Assembly (NCBI RefSeq): GCF_016862115.1
Contig: NZ_BOMI01000066.1
Coordinates: 1-64,000, forward strand
DNA length: 64,000 bases
Source: Paractinoplanes deccanensis
Lineage (GTDB): Bacteria > Actinomycetota > Actinomycetes > Mycobacteriales > Micromonosporaceae
Direction of reading: 5' to 3'
Shown: positions 7,371 to 19,518 of the stretch, piece by piece
Layout: each line of letters begins with the position of its first letter
How positions within the stretch are numbered: the stretch's first letter is position 1
The notes under the pieces: model-generated
The model's database searches: none
Seen by the model: only the letters and a program-made list of their open reading frames with translations
Told to the model about the DNA's origin: nothing
Made by a program: the position numbers and the translations under genes

Positions 7371-10259
7371 ATGCGAAGGCGTTTCCTGACCGCGCTGGCC
7401 GCGGCGCTGCTTGTGGCGCCGGTGGTGCCCGGTGTCGCGGTCGCGGACCCGTCCTATCCGTTCCGTGATCCGCGGCTGCCGTTGCAGGCGCGTGTCGACG
7501 ACCTTGTCGGGCGGCTCACGCTCGACGAGAAGGTCTCGCTTCTTCACCAATATCAGCCGGCCGTTCCGCGGCTGGGTGTCGGCTTCTTCAAGACCGGCAC
7601 CGAGGCGCTGCACGGCGTCGCCTGGTCGACCGACATCGACAACAACGGTGCGGTCGTCACCGCCGACGGGACCTCGTTCCCGCAGGCCGTCGGGCTGGCC
7701 AGCACGTGGGACCCCGATCTGATCAAGCGGGTCGGCGCCGCGGTCGGTGACGAGGCCCGGGGCTTCCATGCCGAGAACCCGCGCGTGTTCGGGCTCAACC
7801 TCTGGGCGCCCGTGGTCAACCTGCTCCGCGATCCGCGGTGGGGGCGCAACGAGGAGGGGTACTCCGAGGACCCGCTGCTCACGGGGGCGATCTCCACGGC
7901 GTACGGCAAGGGCCTCGAAGGTCCCGACCCCCGGCACCTGAAGACCGCGCCCACCCTCAAGCACTATCTCGCCTACAACAACGAGACCGGGCGCGACGTG
8001 ACCTCGTCGAACGTGCCGCCGCGGGTGCTCAACGAGTACGACCGGCAGGCGTTCAAGCCGGCCCTCACGGCCAACGCGGCGACCGGCGTGATGGCCGCGT
8101 ACAACCTGATCAACGGACGTCCCGCGACCGTCGACCCCGACCAGGCGACGCTGCTGCGGGAGTGGGCCGACTACCCGCTGTTCAACGTGAGCGACGCGTG
8201 GGCGCCGAACAACCTGACCGGCTCGCAGAAGTACTTCGCCACCCAGGCCGAGGCGAGCGCCGCGCTGATCAAGGCGGGGCTGGACAGCTTCACCGTCGAC
8301 GACATCAACGCCGGGCCGACGATCGCCTCGGTCAAGCAGGCGCTCGCCCAGGGGCTGCTCACCGAGGCGGACGTGGACCGGGCCGTCGGGCACGCGCTGA
8401 GCATCCGGTTCCGGCTCGGCGAGTTCGATCCGGGCGGCGGCCCGTACAGCGGGATCGGTCCTGAAGTGATCAACAGCCCGGCGAACCAGCGGCTCGCCCG
8501 TGAGACGGCCGGCGACGCGATGGTCCTGCTCAAGAACGACGGTCTGCTGCCGCTGAAGAAGGACCGGACCGCGGTGATCGGGCCGCTCGCCGACACGCTC
8601 TACACCGATTGGTACGGCGGGAAGCTGCCCTACCAGGTGACCGCCGCCGACGGCATCGCCGAGCAGGCGACCGCGACCGTCACCAGCAGCGGATCCGACC
8701 GCATCGCGCTCGCCCACCAGGGCCGCTACCTGGCCGGCGGGCCCGACGCCGCCACGGTCACCGCCCCGAGCGCCACCCCCGAGGCGCAGTTCGACGTGGT
8801 CGACTGGGGCCAGGACGTCCTCACCCTGCGCAACGTCGCCAACGGCAAGTACCTCGGCTACACCAACGGCGTCTTCACCACCCGCGACGACCAGCCCAAC
8901 GGCTGGTTCGTGCAGCAGCAGTTCAAGCTCGAGCAGCAGGCCGACGGCAGCGTGCTGCTGCGGTACGCGGGCTACGAGACGCTGGAGAGCTGGTTCGGCC
9001 CGAACAAGTACGTCGGCGTGGACGCCACCGGCAAGCTGGTGCTGACGAACGAGGCCGGGGCGGCGCGCTTCACCCGCGAGGTGCTTCGCAGCGGCGTCGA
9101 CGAGGCGGTCGCCGCGGCCAAGAGCGTCGACACGGCGGTGCTCGTCGTCGGCACCAACCCGTTCATCAACGGGCGCGAGGCGCACGACCGCACGTCGCTC
9201 GCGCTCGGCGCCGGCCAGGAGGCGCTGGTCAAGGCCGTGCTGAAGGCGAACCCGCGCACGGTCGTGGTGCTGCAGACGAGCTACCCCGAGACGATCAACT
9301 GGCTGCAGCAGAACGTGCCGGCGATCGTCTGGACGACGCACGCGGGCGCCGAGACCGGCCACGCGATCGCGGACGTGCTCTACGGCGCCCGCAACCCCGC
9401 CGGACGCCTCACGCAGACCTGGCCGGCGGCGGAGAGCCAGCTGCCGGCCGACCTCAACGAGTACGACATCATCTCGACCGGGCAGACGTACCTCTACAGC
9501 GACGACAAGCCGCTCTACCCGTTCGGCCACGGCCTGTCGTACACGTCGTTCCGGTACGGCAAGCCGCGCGTCGGCGACGGCAAGGTCACGCTGACGGTCA
9601 CCAACACCGGCAAGCGGGACGGCGACGAGGTCGTCCAGCTCTACACGCACCAGCGCACGTCGCGCGACACGACCGCCGTGAAGCAGTTGCGCGCCTTCGA
9701 CCGCGTACACCTGAAGGCCGGGGAAACGCGGACCGTGACCCTGCCGCTGAAGAGGGAAGACCTGGCGCGGTGGGACCAGACGCGGAGCCGCTGGATCGTC
9801 GAGTCGTCCGACTACGACATCCTCGTCGGCGCGTCGTCGAGCGACATCCGGCAGCGCGCCGTGCTGAAGGTCAAGGGCGAGACCATCCCGGCCCGCGACC
9901 TCTCGCGGCCGACGCGGGCGGAGACCTTCGACGCGTACGCGGGAGTGCGGCTGCTCGACGAGAGCAAGGCCGCCGGCACCGTGGTCGGATCGACCGCCGC
10001 CGGCCAGTGGGCCGCCTACAAGGACGCGCGGCTGCGGGATGCGGCCTCCTTGACGGTGCGCACGTCCGGCAGCGGAACGGTCGAGGCGCGCCTCGGGTCG
10101 CCGACCGGCCCGCTGATCGGCACCGCGACGGTCACCGCGACCGGTGACGTCTACAGCTACTCCACGACGACCGTGCCGGTGGCCCGGACCAGCGGGCGGC
10201 ACGACGTCTACCTCGTCCTCGGTGCGGGGGTGCGTTTGTCCCAATTCGTTATTCGGTGA
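7371..10259 (+). CDS. Secreted glycoside hydrolase family 3 enzyme with fascin-like insert and CBM6-like tail
   Basis: A signal peptide ends near AVADPSYP (about residue 25), so the enzyme acts outside the cell. The GH3 N-terminal domain carries the nucleophile motif FNVSDAW, with Asp 275. A beta-trefoil segment at about 443-568, with GRYLAGG and GKYLGYTN motifs, looks like a fascin-like carbohydrate-binding insert inside the second GH3 domain. A fibronectin-III-like domain follows at about 729-832, and a CBM6-like module at about 850-962. Relatives are beta-xylosidases and beta-glucosidases; the specificity here is not settled. GAGGAG lies eight bases before the ATG. The gene has its own operator-controlled promoter and is followed by a strong hairpin and the LacI-family regulator. 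The likely role is to trim plant-wall oligosaccharides for the importer encoded at 17269-20396. Confidence 0.9.
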   Translation: MRRRFLTALAAALLVAPVVPGVAVADPSYPFRDPRLPLQARVDDLVGRLTLDEKVSLLHQYQPAVPRLGVGFFKTGTEALHGVAWSTDIDNNGAVVTADGTSFPQAVGLASTWDPDLIKRVGAAVGDEARGFHAENPRVFGLNLWAPVVNLLRDPRWGRNEEGYSEDPLLTGAISTAYGKGLEGPDPRHLKTAPTLKHYLAYNNETGRDVTSSNVPPRVLNEYDRQAFKPALTANAATGVMAAYNLINGRPATVDPDQATLLREWADYPLFNVSDAWAPNNLTGSQKYFATQAEASAALIKAGLDSFTVDDINAGPTIASVKQALAQGLLTEADVDRAVGHALSIRFRLGEFDPGGGPYSGIGPEVINSPANQRLARETAGDAMVLLKNDGLLPLKKDRTAVIGPLADTLYTDWYGGKLPYQVTAADGIAEQATATVTSSGSDRIALAHQGRYLAGGPDAATVTAPSATPEAQFDVVDWGQDVLTLRNVANGKYLGYTNGVFTTRDDQPNGWFVQQQFKLEQQADGSVLLRYAGYETLESWFGPNKYVGVDATGKLVLTNEAGAARFTREVLRSGVDEAVAAAKSVDTAVLVVGTNPFINGREAHDRTSLALGAGQEALVKAVLKANPRTVVVLQTSYPETINWLQQNVPAIVWTTHAGAETGHAIADVLYGARNPAGRLTQTWPAAESQLPADLNEYDIISTGQTYLYSDDKPLYPFGHGLSYTSFRYGKPRVGDGKVTLTVTNTGKRDGDEVVQLYTHQRTSRDTTAVKQLRAFDRVHLKAGETRTVTLPLKREDLARWDQTRSRWIVESSDYDILVGASSSDIRQRAVLKVKGETIPARDLSRPTRAETFDAYAGVRLLDESKAAGTVVGSTAAGQWAAYKDARLRDAASLTVRTSGSGTVEARLGSPTGPLIGTATVTATGDVYSYSTTTVPVARTSGRHDVYLVLGAGVRLSQFVIR

Positions 10260-10267
10260 GAGGGGAA

Positions 10268-10300
10268 CCCGCCCGCCGGCCTGGTCAGCCGGCGGGCGGG
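10268..10300 (+). terminator. Terminator hairpin after the GH3 gene
   Basis: A perfect 13-bp stem, CCCGCCCGCCGGC with its complement, encloses a 7-nt loop and starts 9 bp after the stop codon. It separates the GH3 gene from the regulator gene. Confidence 0.85.
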
Positions 10301-10337
10301 GCCACCGAGGTCAGTAGGATCGGCGACAGGAGGGTTG

Positions 10338-11339
10338 ATGCCGACGATCAATGATGTGGCACGTGCCGCCGGCGTCTCGCCGAGCACGGTGTCGTACGTG
10401 CTGAGCGGTCGCCGCCCCATCTCGGCGCAGACCCGCGCCCGGGTCCAGGCGGCCATCGCCGAGCTCGGCTTCCACCCGCACGCGGGCGCCCGCGCCCTCG
10501 CCAGCAGCAAGACGAACGTGCTGGCCCTGGTCGCGCCGCTGCGCATCGACGTGAACGTTCCGGTCATCATGCAGTTCGCGACCGCGGTGGTGACCGCGTC
10601 GCGCACGCACAACCACGACGTGCTGCTGCTCACCAAGGACGAGGGCACCGCGGGCCTCGAGCGCGTCGCGCACAGCACCATGGTAGACGCGCTGATCCTC
10701 ATGGACGTCGAGCGCGAGGACGTACGCCTGCCCGCGCTGCGCAGGCTCAAGCAGCCGTCGGTGTTGATAGGGCTCCCCAACGACCCGCTCGGCATCGCCT
10801 GCGTCGACCTCGACTTCGCGGCCGCCGCCGGCGAGGCGCTGCGCCATCTCGCCTGGCACGGCCACCGCCGGATCGCCCTGGTCGGCCCGTCGCCCGCGGT
10901 CTACCGGCGCGGCACCACCTACGCGGAGCGATTCCTCACCGGCTTCACCGAGACCTCCGAGTCGCTCGGCCTGCGCACCCTCGCCCACCCGTGCGAGCCC
11001 GACGTCGAGGGCGTACGAGCGTGCCTCGACGACATCGACGCCCAGCTGCCCGGCGCCACCGCCCTGGTGGTGCACAACGAGGAGGCCCTGCGCCCGCTGC
11101 TCGACCTGCTGCGCGCCCGGGGCAAGCGGGTGCCCGAGGACATCTCGATCGTCGCGATCTGCCCGCGTGACGTGGCGCTGAACATGCCGCTGCCGCTCAC
11201 CTCGGTCGACATCCCCGCGCACGACGTGGGCAACCTCGCCGTCGAGACCGCGATGCGGCTGCTCGACGGCCGGTCCATCGAGCCGGTACGGCTGCTGCCG
11301 CCTACCCTGGTGGAGCGGGAGAGCTGCTCGCCGCGGTGA
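10338..11339 (+). CDS. LacI-family transcriptional regulator
   Basis: The N-terminus is a typical LacI helix-turn-helix (INDVARAAGVSPSTVSYVLSG), followed by the hinge helix ARALASS that inserts into the operator minor groove at a central CG. A periplasmic-binding-protein-like effector domain makes up the rest of the 333 residues. AGGAGGG lies just before the start; a TTG at 10335 is also in frame, but ATG is preferred. The palindrome TCGAAGCGCTTCGA before the GH3 gene and (twice) before the sugar importer is of the kind such proteins bind. I infer that this is the repressor of both units, released by an imported oligosaccharide. Its 3' end overlaps the convergent SulP gene by 38 bases. Confidence 0.9.
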   Translation: MPTINDVARAAGVSPSTVSYVLSGRRPISAQTRARVQAAIAELGFHPHAGARALASSKTNVLALVAPLRIDVNVPVIMQFATAVVTASRTHNHDVLLLTKDEGTAGLERVAHSTMVDALILMDVEREDVRLPALRRLKQPSVLIGLPNDPLGIACVDLDFAAAAGEALRHLAWHGHRRIALVGPSPAVYRRGTTYAERFLTGFTETSESLGLRTLAHPCEPDVEGVRACLDDIDAQLPGATALVVHNEEALRPLLDLLRARGKRVPEDISIVAICPRDVALNMPLPLTSVDIPAHDVGNLAVETAMRLLDGRSIEPVRLLPPTLVERESCSPR

Positions 11340-12927
11340 CCGCGTCGTCGACGCTGGTCGGCTTCGCCGTCCGGTCGAGGATGTCGCGGACCTGGCCGAT
11401 GTCGCCGGCCAGCACCAGCCGTACGCCCTTGCGCTCCAGCTCGCCGGTGAGGTCGGTCAGCATGCCGGCGCCCGTGGCGTCGATGAAGGGCATCGCCCGC
11501 GCGTCGACGACCACCGCCTTCTTGCCGTCGGCCAGCTGCCGGATGCGCTCGCGCACGTGGTCGGCGTTGGCGAAGAAGAGCCCGCCCTCGATCCGGACGA
11601 CCGCGACGTCCGGCACGGTGGCGTTGCCGGGGTGGCGGGCCAGATCGTTCCACTGGCCGCCGGGGTGCTCGCGGCCGAGCACGGCGACGTTGGTGTGCGC
11701 GGCCCGGTAGAGCAGCAGGACCATCGAGACGGCCACGCCGAGCAGCAGGCCGGGCAGCGTGTCGAAGACCAGCACGCCGAGCAGCGCGGCGAGGGCCGCG
11801 GCGAAGTCGGCGCGTGCGGCGTACCCGTAGATCTCGGCGAGTCGCCGGCTCGACATGCGGTAGAGGCGGCCCATCGCGGGCAGGTCGACCAGGTCGACCA
11901 CGGCGACGATGACCACCGCGGCGAGGGTGGCCTCGGGGAGACGTTCGAACAGGCCGGTCAGGAAGAGCAGGGTGACGATGGTCAGGGCGGCCACCACCAG
12001 GCCCGAGAGCTGGGTACGGGCGCCGGCGCCGCCGTTGACGGCGGTCTTGGAGAGGCTGCCGTTGACGACCATGCCGGAGGAGAGGCCGGCGCCGACGTTG
12101 GCCGCGCCGAGGCCGATCAGCTCACGGTTGGGGCTGATCGGGTAGCCGGCCTTGGTGGCGTACGTCTTCGCCGCTCCCAGCCCCTCCGCGAAGCCGACGA
12201 GGAGGATGCCGGCCGCGCCGCCCGCCAGGCTGCCGTAGTCGCCCAGCGACAGGTCGGGCAAGCCGTAGTGGGGCAGGCCGCTGTCGATGTGGCCGACGAC
12301 GTCGAGGCCGTGCCTGTCGAGTCCGAAGATGGTCACTGCCAGGACGCTCAGTGCCACGACCAGCAGGGACGCCGGCAGCTTGGGCAGGAAGCGGCGGAGG
12401 GTGAGCAGCACGGCGAGCGATGCGACACCCACCGCGGCCGCCAGCCAGTTTATCCCGGACATTTCGGCGAGGGCGTGCCAGGCCTGCGCGAAGAAGTCGC
12501 CCGTGCCCTTCTCGACGCCGATCAGCTTGGGCACCTGGCCGATGATGATCGTCAGCGCCAGGCCGATGATGAAGCCCTTGAGGACCGGCTCGCTGATCAG
12601 CCCGGCCAGGAAGCCCAGCCGCAACAGCCCGGCGATCAGCGCCATCACCCCGACCACGACGGCGACGCCGGCCGTCAGCGCGGCGTAGTCGCCGTCCTTG
12701 GCGAGCGGTGCCACCACGCCGGCCGACAGCGCGGCCGTCGCCGACATCGGCCCGACCACGAGGTGCCGGGAGCTGCCGAAGATCGCGTAGAGGACCAGCG
12801 CGGCCGGGGCGGCGTAGAGGCCGGCCACCGGCGAGACACCGGCGATCGACGCGTACGCCAGGGACTCCGGGATGAGGACGGCCCAGACCGTCGCCCCGGC
12901 CAGCAGGTCGGCGCGGGAGAAACGCAC
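11302..12927 (-). CDS. SulP-family inorganic anion transporter with STAS domain
   Basis: This 541-residue protein has the SulP N-terminal signature (AVLIPESLAYASIAG, near residues 16-30), about ten to twelve membrane segments, and a C-terminal cytoplasmic STAS domain from about residue 435 (VAVVRIEGGLFFANAD, then VVVDARAMPFIDATG). SulP proteins carry sulfate, bicarbonate or dicarboxylates across the inner membrane; sequence alone does not decide the anion. The start is GTG, eight bases after the stop of the PrsW gene, so the two are probably co-transcribed. The STAS domain may gate transport. Confidence 0.9.
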   Translation of the reverse strand: MRFSRADLLAGATVWAVLIPESLAYASIAGVSPVAGLYAAPAALVLYAIFGSSRHLVVGPMSATAALSAGVVAPLAKDGDYAALTAGVAVVVGVMALIAGLLRLGFLAGLISEPVLKGFIIGLALTIIIGQVPKLIGVEKGTGDFFAQAWHALAEMSGINWLAAAVGVASLAVLLTLRRFLPKLPASLLVVALSVLAVTIFGLDRHGLDVVGHIDSGLPHYGLPDLSLGDYGSLAGGAAGILLVGFAEGLGAAKTYATKAGYPISPNRELIGLGAANVGAGLSSGMVVNGSLSKTAVNGGAGARTQLSGLVVAALTIVTLLFLTGLFERLPEATLAAVVIVAVVDLVDLPAMGRLYRMSSRRLAEIYGYAARADFAAALAALLGVLVFDTLPGLLLGVAVSMVLLLYRAAHTNVAVLGREHPGGQWNDLARHPGNATVPDVAVVRIEGGLFFANADHVRERIRQLADGKKAVVVDARAMPFIDATGAGMLTDLTGELERKGVRLVLAGDIGQVRDILDRTAKPTSVDDAVTAASSSPAPPG

Positions 12928-12934
12928 CGCGGGC

Positions 12935-13843
12935 TCAGCTCACGTGCCGGCCGGACCGCCACACCCGGCGCAGCCAGAGCAGCGCGATCAGGGTGATGAC
13001 GATCGTGCCGCCGATCGAGAAGAGCGTGAACAGGTGCACCTGCTCGTCGGTCGGGCGCGGGATCCAGCCCTGCGCGAAGAGCGCCTGCTGACGGGCGGTG
13101 CTGGTCAGCGCGTACACCAGATAGACCGCGATGCCGTGCATCGAGTCCCAGAGCGCGTGCAGCAGCGAGACGCCGAGATAGCCGAGCACCAGGGCACCGG
13201 TCAGCCGGAAACGCCCGGCGCGCGACGCGGTCGCGAAGAGCAGGCCACCCAGGATCGCGGTCCACAACCCGTGGCCGAAGGGCGCCAGCAGGCCGCGCAG
13301 GATCTCCGTCTCCACCAGCGCGCGCAGCGACAGGCCGTCCACGGTGATCAGGGCGTTGAGCGCGTACCCCGCCGACTCGAACGCCGCGAAGCCGAAGCCG
13401 ACCGTGGCGCCCAGCACGACGCCGCTGCGCACCGACTTGCCGGCCAGGTGCCGGGTCAGCAGCCACAGCGCGACGAGCTTCACGCCCTCCTCGATCAGCC
13501 CCACCCCCACGAACATCCATGCCGACGGGTGCAGCAGATAGGACTCGAGGATCGAGGCGCCGAGCACGCCGAGGATGCCGCCGACGACGAAGAGCCGGAA
13601 CAGCGCCTCGACGGTGATGACCTCGTCCCGGTGCGAGTACGCCCAGGCCACGAAGGTCACCGGCACCAGGAAGCTGCCCAGCAGCACCAGGGTCGGCACG
13701 AGGTTGGCGTTGGCGGTGAGGAACGTGACGGCGACCGTCGCCAGCCACAGGAGCAGGCCCGTGATCAGGATGACCGCCCAGGCCGGGCGGCGGCGTCCCG
13801 CCACCGCCGGGGCCGCCGTGGCGGCGGATGTCGAAGAGGTCAT
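12935..13843 (-). CDS. PrsW-family intramembrane metalloprotease
   Basis: This 302-residue protein has about eight to nine membrane segments and the PrsW motifs in order: EEGVK (118-122), FAAFES with Glu 156, HGLWT with His 191, and HALWD with His 229 and Asp 233. These are the expected zinc ligands and active-site residues of the CPBP/PrsW type. PrsW cleaves anti-sigma factors in Bacillus, but no anti-sigma gene is nearby, so the target is unknown. The chosen ATG follows a weak ribosome site; the frame stays open further upstream but does not look like protein there. It lies directly before the SulP gene in the same orientation. Confidence 0.85.
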   Translation of the reverse strand: MTSSTSAATAAPAVAGRRRPAWAVILITGLLLWLATVAVTFLTANANLVPTLVLLGSFLVPVTFVAWAYSHRDEVITVEALFRLFVVGGILGVLGASILESYLLHPSAWMFVGVGLIEEGVKLVALWLLTRHLAGKSVRSGVVLGATVGFGFAAFESAGYALNALITVDGLSLRALVETEILRGLLAPFGHGLWTAILGGLLFATASRAGRFRLTGALVLGYLGVSLLHALWDSMHGIAVYLVYALTSTARQQALFAQGWIPRPTDEQVHLFTLFSIGGTIVITLIALLWLRRVWRSGRHVS

Positions 13844-13930
13844 GCCCGTCAGGCTCGCCGGTGCGGCGCCGCTCCACTTCCCCCGCAAGAGGTGAAGTCG
13901 CGGCGCCGTCGATGCCCGAGGCTGGCGGTC

Positions 13931-16158
<2,228 letters not shown>

Positions 16159-16294
16159 GGGTCTCACCTCCTCGAGCAGCGTCACGGCCGACAGGAAGGT
16201 ATCGGGTCGGGGGGTGGTCCGTCCAGCCCTTCGGGGCGACGGTCCCTCTTTCCGCGGTGGGTCCTGGTCTTGGGGGAGTGGGGGCGGTTCGCAA

Positions 16295-16916
<622 letters not shown>

Positions 16917-17159
16917 TCGGAGAGGGCGCTCGAGTCCGCGAGATGAGGGGCGAGGCAGGGCAGTGGCTCGGACCGCGCAAGCGAAACGCCGGCCGCAAGG
17001 GAAGCGGCCGGGGTGCGATGACGAAGGGTCATGTGGGGGTGCGGCGGCTGCGGTGAGGGATGGCTCTGGGTGTTTTGTGCCGGTTGGGAGCAGTGGGAGC
17101 GTTTCCAGGCGTGACGGGGGTCTCTCGATCACGGTCCAGGAAATGTCTTCGTCACACCG
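16917..17159. other. Rest of the gene-free stretch before the sugar importer promoter
   Basis: With the array, this completes about 1.2 kb without a supportable gene. I see no further repeat, RNA gene or operator here apart from the GC-rich tail of the array. The promoter begins at its right edge. Confidence 0.5.
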
Positions 17160-17245
17160 TTGACATCTGAGCGCGGCCGGGCCTAGCGTCACCGGAAAGT
17201 CCCGCGTCGAAGCGCTTCGACGGGCGATTGTCGAAGCGCTTCGAC
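17160..17245 (+). promoter_or_regulatory. Promoter with two LacI-type operators for the sugar importer operon
   Basis: TTGACA (17160-17165) and TAGCGT (17184-17189) with an 18-bp spacer form a recognisable promoter. Two perfect 16-bp palindromes, GTCGAAGCGCTTCGAC, follow at 17206-17221 and 17230-17245, with centres 24 bp apart. They lie downstream of the likely transcription start and upstream of the first gene, fitting repression by blocked elongation and possibly cooperative binding on nearby faces of the helix. The core is identical to the single site before the GH3 gene. Confidence 0.85.
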
Positions 17246-17268
17246 GGACCCCTCCCGGAGGACGATCC

Positions 17269-18579
17269 ATGATTCGATCGCGAGCCGGCCTCTCGGCCGG
17301 TGCACTGTTGCTGGCCACTTCGCTCGCCCTCACCGCCTGTGGCGGTGGCGGTGGCTCGGAGGACGAGGGGGCCGACGCCAAGACCCTGACCCTGTGGCAC
17401 TACGAGGGTCCGACCAGCGCCATGGGCATCGCCTGGAACAAGGCGATCGAGGAGTTCAAGGCCTCGCACCCCGGCGTCACGGTCAAGTTCGAGGAGAAGG
17501 GCTTCGAGCAGATCCAGCAGAACGCCCAGATGATCCTCAACTCGGACTCCGCCCCGGACATCATGGAGTACAACAAGGGCAACGCCACCGCCGGTCTGCT
17601 CTCGAAGCAGGGCCTGCTCACCGACCTCACCGAGGAGGCGAGCAAGCGCGGCTGGGACAAGGCGCTCAACTCGAGCCTGCAGACCACCACCAAGTACGAC
17701 GAAGACGGCATCATGGGCTCGGGCAAGACGTACGGGATCCCCAACTACGCCGAGTACGTCGAGGTCTACTACAACAAGGACCTGTTCAAGAAGTACAACC
17801 TGCAGGTCCCGACCACGCTCGACGAGTTCACCAAGGTGATGGACACCTTCGTCCAGAACAAGGTGACTCCGCTCGCCGTCGGCGGCGCGGAGTACCCGGC
17901 CCAGCAGATCCTCTACTCGCTCGCGCTGAGCAAGGCCGACCGCGCCTGGGTCGACGACTACCAGCTCTACAAGAACAAGGTGGACTTCAAGGGCCCGCAG
18001 CTCAAGTACGGCGCGGACACCTTCAAGCAGTGGGTCGACAAGGGCTACATCGCCAAGAGCTCGGCCGGCATCAAGGCCGAGGACATGGGCGTCTCGTTCA
18101 CCCAGGGCAAGTTCCCGATCATGATCTCGGGCTCGTGGTGGTACGGCCGGTTCGTCAACGAGATCAAGAACTTCGAGTGGGGCACGTTCCTGTTCCCCGG
18201 CAACAAGCTGCACCCGGGCTCGAGCGGCAACCTCTGGGTCGTGCCGGAGAAGAGCAAGGCCAAGGCGCTCGCGTACGACTTCATCGACATCACCATGAAG
18301 CCGGAGATCCAGGCGCTGCTCGGCAACAACGGCGGCGTGCCGGTGGCGGCCGACGTGTCCTCGATCACCGACGCCAAGAACAAGGAACTGATCGAGAACT
18401 TCAACAAGATCTCCAGCGAGGACGGTCTGGCCTTCTACCCCGACTGGCCGGCCCCGGGCTACTACGACGTGCTGGTCGCCGGCGTGCAGGGCCTGATCAA
18501 CGGCTCCAAGACCCCGGACCAGGTGCTGACCGAGATCGCCAAGCCGTACGACGAGAACCTCGCCGACCTCGGCAAGTGA
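17269..18579 (+). CDS. Sugar ABC transporter substrate-binding lipoprotein
   Basis: This 436-residue family-1 extracellular solute-binding protein has a lipoprotein signal with lipobox LTAC (Cys 24). A Gly-rich spacer and the typical start of the mature fold (LTLWHYEGP) follow. It is expected to be anchored outside the membrane, binding an oligosaccharide for the two permeases encoded just downstream. GGAGG precedes the ATG. Two operators and a promoter lie directly upstream. A 13-bp hairpin after the stop probably sets higher mRNA levels for this gene than for the permeases. The ligand is likely an oligosaccharide handled by the alpha-xylosidase encoded in the same operon, such as a xyloglucan fragment; this is inference. 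Confidence 0.92.
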   Translation: MIRSRAGLSAGALLLATSLALTACGGGGGSEDEGADAKTLTLWHYEGPTSAMGIAWNKAIEEFKASHPGVTVKFEEKGFEQIQQNAQMILNSDSAPDIMEYNKGNATAGLLSKQGLLTDLTEEASKRGWDKALNSSLQTTTKYDEDGIMGSGKTYGIPNYAEYVEVYYNKDLFKKYNLQVPTTLDEFTKVMDTFVQNKVTPLAVGGAEYPAQQILYSLALSKADRAWVDDYQLYKNKVDFKGPQLKYGADTFKQWVDKGYIAKSSAGIKAEDMGVSFTQGKFPIMISGSWWYGRFVNEIKNFEWGTFLFPGNKLHPGSSGNLWVVPEKSKAKALAYDFIDITMKPEIQALLGNNGGVPVAADVSSITDAKNKELIENFNKISSEDGLAFYPDWPAPGYYDVLVAGVQGLINGSKTPDQVLTEIAKPYDENLADLGK

Positions 18580-18585
18580 CCCGAT

Positions 18586-18617
18586 GCGCCGGCGGAGGCC
18601 GACCCCTCCGCCGGCGC
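18586..18617 (+). terminator. Intercistronic stem-loop between binding-protein and permease genes
   Basis: GCGCCGGCGGAGG pairs perfectly with CCTCCGCCGGCGC around a 6-nt loop. It sits within the operon, 7 bp after the binding-protein stop. It may act as an attenuator or an mRNA stabiliser, as in other sugar transporter operons. Confidence 0.7.
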
Positions 18618-18633
18618 CGGTGAAAGGGGCAAC

Positions 18634-19518
18634 ATGAGGCGCAAGGGATATTGGCCCTTCCTCATCCCGGGTGTGCTGGCGAGTGTCCTGGTCATCGTCG
18701 TGCCGCTGGTGATGACCGTCTACACGAGCTTCACCAAGTGGAACGGCGTCGGCGAGCAGCGCTGGATCGGCTTCGACAACTACACCCGGCTGTTCGACGA
18801 CTCGCTGTTCTGGTCGTCGTTCGGCAACATCGTGCTGCTGATCCTGGCCATGGCCGTGGTGCCGACGCTGCTCGGCCTGTTCCTGGCGGCGGTGCTGTTC
18901 GACTACGTGGCCAAGAAGTTCAGCAGCCGCTGGGCGTCGCTGTTCCGCAGCGGCTTCTATCTGCCGCAGGTCATCCCGGTGGCGGTGACCGGCATCGTGT
19001 GGGGCTGGATCCTGCACCCGGAGTACGGGGCGCTCAACCGGATCCTCGACACGATCGGGCTGGGCTCGCTGGCGCACAACTGGCTGGGCGAGCCGGGCTC
19101 GGCGCTGTACAGCGTCATGGGCATCATGATCTGGGTCCAGCTGGGCTATCCGATCGTCATGTTCATGGCCGGCCTGCAGCGGGTCGACCCGGAGCTCTAC
19201 GAGGCGGCCGACCTCGACGGCGCGACCTGGTGGCAGCGGTTCCGCAAGATCACGGTGTATTTGATCCGGCCCGAGTTCTACGTCGTGCTGGTGACGACCA
19301 CGATCGCGGCGCTGAAGATCTTCGGCCCGATCTTCGTGCTGACCGGCGGCGGCCCGAGCAACGCCACGCTGGTGCCGTCGTACTTCGCGTACAAGAACTT
19401 CTTCGAGAAGGCCCAGGTCGGGTACGGCTCGGCGATCTCCACGGTGCTGACCGTGCTGATCATCGCGCTGTCCATCGTGTTCCTGCGCCTGCAGAACCGC
19501 GCGGAGCGTAAAGCATGA
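18634..19518 (+). CDS. Sugar ABC transporter permease, MalF/UgpA type
   Basis: This 294-residue protein has about six membrane segments and the ATPase-contact EAA loop, EAADLDGATWWQRFRKITV, around residues 190-208. That makes it a binding-protein-dependent importer permease. The gene follows the binding protein after a stem-loop and overlaps the next permease gene by four bases (ATGA). No ATPase gene is in the operon. In actinomycetes such importers commonly use a shared MsiK-type ATPase encoded elsewhere, and I infer the same here. Confidence 0.92.
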   Translation: MRRKGYWPFLIPGVLASVLVIVVPLVMTVYTSFTKWNGVGEQRWIGFDNYTRLFDDSLFWSSFGNIVLLILAMAVVPTLLGLFLAAVLFDYVAKKFSSRWASLFRSGFYLPQVIPVAVTGIVWGWILHPEYGALNRILDTIGLGSLAHNWLGEPGSALYSVMGIMIWVQLGYPIVMFMAGLQRVDPELYEAADLDGATWWQRFRKITVYLIRPEFYVVLVTTTIAALKIFGPIFVLTGGGPSNATLVPSYFAYKNFFEKAQVGYGSAISTVLTVLIIALSIVFLRLQNRAERKA

